Of a stretch of 9,872 nt of DNA, positions 5,296-9,872 are shown one piece after another. This DNA comes from Epsilonproteobacteria bacterium 4484_65 (lineage in GTDB: Bacteria > Campylobacterota > Campylobacteria > Campylobacterales > Sulfurovaceae), in assembly GCA_002085305.1 (NCBI GenBank), contig NATJ01000056.1:1-9872 (forward strand), given 5' to 3'. The notes beneath the pieces were generated by a model. That model saw only the letters and a program-made list of their open reading frames with translations. It did no database searches and was not told where the DNA came from. Position 1 is the stretch's first letter. Each line of letters begins with the position of its first letter. The position numbers were made by a program, and so were the translations under genes.

Positions 5296-5829
5296 ATGAG
5301 AAGAGTATACACCGTTCTTTTTGCTCTGTTTTTAACTGCTACAGCTGCTGAAGCTTCTTACGTTAAGTTGGCTAAAGATGCAGGTGTAAGCCATAAAACT
5401 ATGAAAGAGATAGTGAAAAAAGTGGTAAAGTATGAATCAACTACTGGTAATTATCATACTAAAAATCGTAAAAGTGGTGCCTATGGGCGCTATCAGATCA
5501 TGCCTAAAACGGCTCACTCTTATGCAAAAAAACTAAATATCCCTAAAAGTAAATGGAAAATACCATATAACCAAGATAAAATATTTAAAGCCATATTGAG
5601 TGATAACATACGAAGCTTGAAAAGAAATGGTATAAAAGTAAGTGCATTCTCTATTTATGGAACACATCAACAGGGAGCAGGTGGTTTTAATGCAATTGTA
5701 AAGAATAAAAAGCTCACAAAAACTTTAGAAAGAAATCTTAGACATAATCTTCCCAAAAAACTAAGATCAACCCCCAGAGCAAGCCTTAAAAGTACATGGA
5801 AAAGATATTGGAAAAAGAAGTTTGCATAA
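5296..5829 (+). CDS. Secreted lysozyme-like / SLT-type transglycosylase domain protein
   Basis: From ATG 5296 the product is 177 aa. It begins with a signal peptide: two arginines, a hydrophobic core VLFALFLTATA and an AEA-S cleavage site, so export to the periplasm is likely. The lysozyme-like domain has the catalytic glutamate in VVKYEST, then SGAYGRYQIMPKTA (the SLT G-x-x-Q-x-x-P-x-T-A pattern), and later YGTHQQGAGGFNAI, which resembles the HQQG-GG motif of phage-type transglycosylases. It would cleave the peptidoglycan glycan strand. The protein is extremely basic; the C-terminal 40 residues are rich in K and R. The start is uncertain. ATG 5263 and TTG 5260 are in frame but, like 5296, have no ribosome site, while a strong AGGAG (5188-5192) points to an ATA codon at 5200. 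It is convergent with the antiporter gene, 13 bases apart. Confidence 0.78.
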   Translation: MRRVYTVLFALFLTATAAEASYVKLAKDAGVSHKTMKEIVKKVVKYESTTGNYHTKNRKSGAYGRYQIMPKTAHSYAKKLNIPKSKWKIPYNQDKIFKAILSDNIRSLKRNGIKVSAFSIYGTHQQGAGGFNAIVKNKKLTKTLERNLRHNLPKKLRSTPRASLKSTWKRYWKKKFA

Positions 5830-5842
5830 TGGGAACTAAATA

Positions 5843-7051
5843 CTAAACTCTAAAAAAATACTTCATCATAATTGGTGGCAATAGTGTTGTTACTACAACC
5901 ACCAAGATTAAGATGGAGTAGATCTCGTTATTAAGTACATTAGTAGTTCTGCCCAGCTCGGCAAAGATCAGACCTACTTCCCCTCTTGGGATCATAGAGA
6001 GTCCTAAAAAAGTTTTATCTTTTACACCCATATCCGGTACCATAAGCGCTGCTAAATATTTTCCGATAAATGCCATCAATATCAGTAATAAAGAGATCGT
6101 CCAAAAGTGCATACTGCTAAAATCAATCACACTTAAGTCTATTGATAATCCAACATATACAAAGAATATGGGGCTAAAAAGATAAATGATCGGGTGCATT
6201 CTTTCTCTCAAATGTTCCAGAAAATCATGATCATCTTCATTAGGGTGCAGATAAGAAGCAAATGGGATAATAAACCGTCTTGAAAATGCAATTCCCGCAG
6301 CAAAAGAGCCTAAAATTTCAGGTATTCCCAAAAAGGATGCAATGTAAGAAAAGAGTAGGATCAGTGAGATAATAAAGCTGGGGATAAACCCATGAACACG
6401 TCGTTTAAATGATAAATGACGCATGAGCTTTGCAACACCTTTAGCAACTACTGGGGTGAGTACAAAAAAGATCACAATAAAAGCAAAAATTTTACCCGTA
6501 TGTACCAGAGAGATCTCACCTGTAGAGATATAATCATAAACAAAAACCAAAAAGAGTATGCCTATCAGGTCATCCATAACTGCGGCACCTAAAACGATCT
6601 GTGCACGTTTCCCTGTGGCAATACCTATGTCTTTTAGCACACGCATAGTGATACCAATACTTGTAGCAGTGAGTGTTCCACCAATGAAAAGAGATGCATT
6701 TAAAGAGAGATTTAAAAAGAGGTAAGAGACAACAAAACCTAAGGTAAAAGGGATGATAGCGCCACCAATGGCTAAAACTGAGGATTGGATACCAACATCT
6801 TTAAGTTTGTTGATATCAGTTTCAAAACCAATTTCAAAAAGAAGTAACATAATTCCGATTTCAGCCAGTACCTTTAACAAAGAACCGCTCTGGGAGAGTA
6901 AGATCAGACCAAAACCGCTGGGACCTAAAACAAGCCCTGCAAAGATCTCGCCCAGTACTGCTACTATACCAAAATAGGCAAAAAGTTCTCCAAAAACCCT
7001 TGCACCTACAAAAACCAGTAACAATACCAATATAAAACTATGCGTATCCAT
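5843..7051 (-). CDS. Monovalent cation:proton antiporter, CPA2 family (NapA/KefB-like), no RCK domain
   Basis: This is a 402-aa polytopic inner-membrane protein with about 12-13 hydrophobic segments, exchanging Na+ or K+ for H+. Family marks are VLGPSGFG (42-48), FEIGFETD (72-79), the unwound-helix motif TATSIGIT (128-135), the ion-binding DD pair in AAVMDDLIGI (D160, D161), K331 in GKYLAA and MIPRGEVGLI near the end. A DD pair is known from electrogenic NapA/NhaA-type exchangers. The protein stops right after the last membrane helix, so it lacks the cytoplasmic TrkA-N/RCK part of full KefB/KefC. ATG 7051 is chosen because GAGGAG lies eight bases before it; the GTG at 7060 overlaps that site. 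A CTCC just upstream could pair with the ribosome site. It lies 68 bases downstream of tgt, probably in one transcript. Ion specificity is not readable from sequence. Confidence 0.9.
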   Translation of the reverse strand: MDTHSFILVLLLVFVGARVFGELFAYFGIVAVLGEIFAGLVLGPSGFGLILLSQSGSLLKVLAEIGIMLLLFEIGFETDINKLKDVGIQSSVLAIGGAIIPFTLGFVVSYLFLNLSLNASLFIGGTLTATSIGITMRVLKDIGIATGKRAQIVLGAAVMDDLIGILFLVFVYDYISTGEISLVHTGKIFAFIVIFFVLTPVVAKGVAKLMRHLSFKRRVHGFIPSFIISLILLFSYIASFLGIPEILGSFAAGIAFSRRFIIPFASYLHPNEDDHDFLEHLRERMHPIIYLFSPIFFVYVGLSIDLSVIDFSSMHFWTISLLLILMAFIGKYLAALMVPDMGVKDKTFLGLSMIPRGEVGLIFAELGRTTNVLNNEIYSILILVVVVTTLLPPIMMKYFFRV

Positions 7052-7119
7052 AATTTTCACTCCTCATTATGGAGAGACTAAACTTAATTCATTATATCAA
7101 CATATTCAAAATAATTGCT

Positions 7120-8298
<1,179 letters not shown>

Positions 8299-8331
8299 TT
8301 AGATTTTAAAATTGAATATTGATTGCATCCT

Positions 8332-8427
8332 GGAAGTGGAGACTTTATTGTAGTGTATGCCCTTGTGGTACAGTCCTATTTAAATTCAAGTTGCAAAGTG
8401 CAGGTGGGACTTGTAGTCTCCACTTCC
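8332..8427. repeat. Inverted REP-like pair, second copy of the family at 374-582
   Basis: GGAAGTGGAGACT (8332-8344) and its exact inverse AGTCTCCACTTCC (8415-8427) bound a 96-base element. These 13-base ends are identical to the inner units at 408-420 and 529-541. Similarity extends inward on the right side: positions 8393-8411 match 508-526 at 17 of 19 bases, including GTGGGACT. The right unit folds as GTGGGACT-TGT-AGTCTCCAC. The left unit has lost or expanded its AGTCCCAC half. The long outer arms of the first copy are absent here. The element lies between divergent tgt and the COG3400-type gene, ending 25 bases before the start codon of the latter. Confidence 0.7.
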
Positions 8428-8452
8428 GAAAATAAAGAAAATAAAGAGTTAT

Positions 8453-9872
8453 ATGAAAAACATACTTATCCTTGCAGATGGCAGCATTGCTAAACATTTC
8501 ATAGAATGGGTCGGCAAAAAAAGAGTAGCTGAAAATAAATACTATGTCACATACTATAAAGAAGGTGTGACACCGGAAAATATACCTAAGAACATCTCTT
8601 TGATCCATGCAGATCCTACCAGTTTTTCTAAATTAAGAAATATTATGGAGGATGTTAAATATTCAAATGTTTTTATCATTATGGAAAATATGGAAGATGC
8701 GGAGTATTCACTTAAAAATACACGCCTTATTGATGATAAAGTAAGAGTCGTACTTGTCAATCAATGGGATAATGATGAGATAGGTAGAGATGAAGAGAAT
8801 ATCACCATTTTAAATAGTGACGAACTCTTGGCAGCCCATCTCTATGACAACCTTCCAAACGTACCCGTTGTAGCACAGAACGTAGGTCTTGGACGTGGGG
8901 AGATCATGGAGATCCATGTACCTTTTGGAAGTGCTTATGCCTACAGGCATGTGGGTTCCATACTTCAGCGTAAGTGGAAGATAGCAGCTGTGTATCGTGA
9001 TGAAAAGCAGATCATCCCGACCAATGCAACCATGATACGCCCCAATGATACATTGCTTGTTGTAGGTAAACCTCTTGTACTTGACGGTGTCTATAAAACT
9101 ATCAACAAAAGAACAGGATTGTTTCCTGAACCGTTCGGTAAAGACCTTTATCTACTATTAGACTTTAGGTATGATCAGGAAACTGCACTGCTTTACCTTA
9201 AAGAGAGCATCTATCTTTTGGAGAAACTTGAAGAGAAATCACTTTATGTTCGTGTACTCTATCCAAATAATTTTACTCTTATTGATGAGATAAAAGCACT
9301 GGAATCAGAACAGGTATCACTTTCTATCTGTTATGATGATCATGATATTAAGACACTGATAGAGTATGATATTCATCAGTATGATATAGGTCTTGTACTT
9401 AACAGTATCCAAACATTTGAAGCCGATGAACTGAAAGAAACACTCTATGATCTCAAAAAATTGGTTTATCTTTTTGGGGATAATCCTCTCTACAACATTA
9501 AAGAGTGTGTGATACTCATGAGTGAAAATGAGAAGATGGAATCCATCTCCACTACAGCATTCGACATCTCTGAATCACTCAGTCTCAAACTTACCCTTGG
9601 TGATTTTGATCCTGAGGGAGACTTTGAGAGTAAAAAGATGATCATTGAACACTATGAAACACTGACACATATCTTTAACATGGAGATAAACATCAAACAA
9701 AAGGTGGCAAACCCTATCAGGGAGATCGCCAATATGAAAGATATACTGCAAATAGCACCTTTTGAAAAAGAACTCAATACAGACAATTTCATGAAGCTCA
9801 TTTCAACAAAAATACAGGATTTTCTTCTTACTACAAAAAAACATCCAAAACTACTGGTTCCTTTTGCCTTGG
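8453..9872 (+). CDS. COG3400-type protein with RCK_C (TrkA-C) domain, 3' end outside the window
   Basis: The frame is open from ATG 8453 to the window end (473 codons, no stop). Residues 1-140 form a Rossmann-like TrkA-N-type unit: MKNILILADGSIAKHF, then alternating strands such as VFIIMEN and VRVVLVNQ. It lacks the classic G-x-G-x-x-G nucleotide motif, so binding may be lost. Residues about 146-218 look like an RCK_C domain (GRGEIMEIHVPFGSAYAY to RPNDTLLVVGKP), known from K+ transport regulators. The remainder (KDLYLLLDFRYDQETALLYLKES onward) is a long alpha/beta region resembling USP-like sequence, as in COG3400 proteins of Campylobacterota. No membrane segment is seen, so it is probably a cytoplasmic regulator. 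The ribosome site is weak (AAAGAG about four bases before the ATG). It is divergent from tgt. Exact function unknown. Confidence 0.8.
   Translation, partial: MKNILILADGSIAKHFIEWVGKKRVAENKYYVTYYKEGVTPENIPKNISLIHADPTSFSKLRNIMEDVKYSNVFIIMENMEDAEYSLKNTRLIDDKVRVVLVNQWDNDEIGRDEENITILNSDELLAAHLYDNLPNVPVVAQNVGLGRGEIMEIHVPFGSAYAYRHVGSILQRKWKIAAVYRDEKQIIPTNATMIRPNDTLLVVGKPLVLDGVYKTINKRTGLFPEPFGKDLYLLLDFRYDQETALLYLKESIYLLEKLEEKSLYVRVLYPNNFTLIDEIKALESEQVSLSICYDDHDIKTLIEYDIHQYDIGLVLNSIQTFEADELKETLYDLKKLVYLFGDNPLYNIKECVILMSENEKMESISTTAFDISESLSLKLTLGDFDPEGDFESKKMIIEHYETLTHIFNMEINIKQKVANPIREIANMKDILQIAPFEKELNTDNFMKLISTKIQDFLLTTKKHPKLLVPFAL

Noticed and set aside
7061..7074. CTCC...GGAG pairing that could mask the antiporter ribosome site
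   Set aside because: The stem is only four base pairs, too short to claim as a regulatory structure.
8345..8760. Leftward open frames overlapping the COG3400-type gene and the repeat
   Set aside because: They are antisense to the conserved N-terminus of the COG3400-type protein, and their sequence looks like a shadow (low complexity, no domain).

Overview
The window looks like a chromosomal segment of a Campylobacterota (epsilonproteobacterial) genome, perhaps Sulfurovum- or Sulfurimonas-like. The grounds are an AT-rich composition, very AT-rich spacers, lysine/isoleucine-rich proteins, and tgt divergent from a COG3400-type RCK-domain gene. The taxon is an inference. No phage, plasmid, CRISPR, rRNA or tRNA feature was found.

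Layout. Positions 1-362 (+) hold the C-terminal PAS domain of a DUF438-type protein cut by the window edge. Positions 363-746 are a gene-free spacer carrying a nested inverted-repeat element of about 209 bp. An unrecognised 198-aa protein follows (747-1343, +). It converges on a leftward operon (3985-1352) with the order mtnK, mtnA, class II aldolase. That order matches the DHAP-shunt / methionine-salvage module, which processes 5'-deoxyribose or methylthioribose from S-adenosylmethionine by-products. The kinase is broken: it has an in-frame TAG and, compared with the family, lacks about 80-90 internal residues. The isomerase and aldolase look intact.

A second non-coding patch (4016-4191) holds another nested inverted repeat. 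Next come two small divergent genes, an unrecognised 107-aa protein (-) and a SpoIIAA-like/STAS-SEC14 protein (+), with a 19-bp palindrome between them. A small, very basic secreted lysozyme/transglycosylase-like protein (about 5296-5829, +) converges on a leftward pair: tgt (queuosine tRNA modification) and, downstream of it, a NapA/KefB-type Na+(K+)/H+ antiporter without an RCK domain. The window ends inside a divergent COG3400-type protein with an RCK_C domain (8453 onward, +). Between it and tgt lies a further copy of the inverted-repeat family seen at 374-582.

The most notable points are the decayed kinase heading an otherwise intact salvage operon, a REP/MITE-like palindromic repeat family in three intergenic spacers, and a strong Shine-Dalgarno sequence followed by an ATA codon ahead of the lysozyme-like gene.
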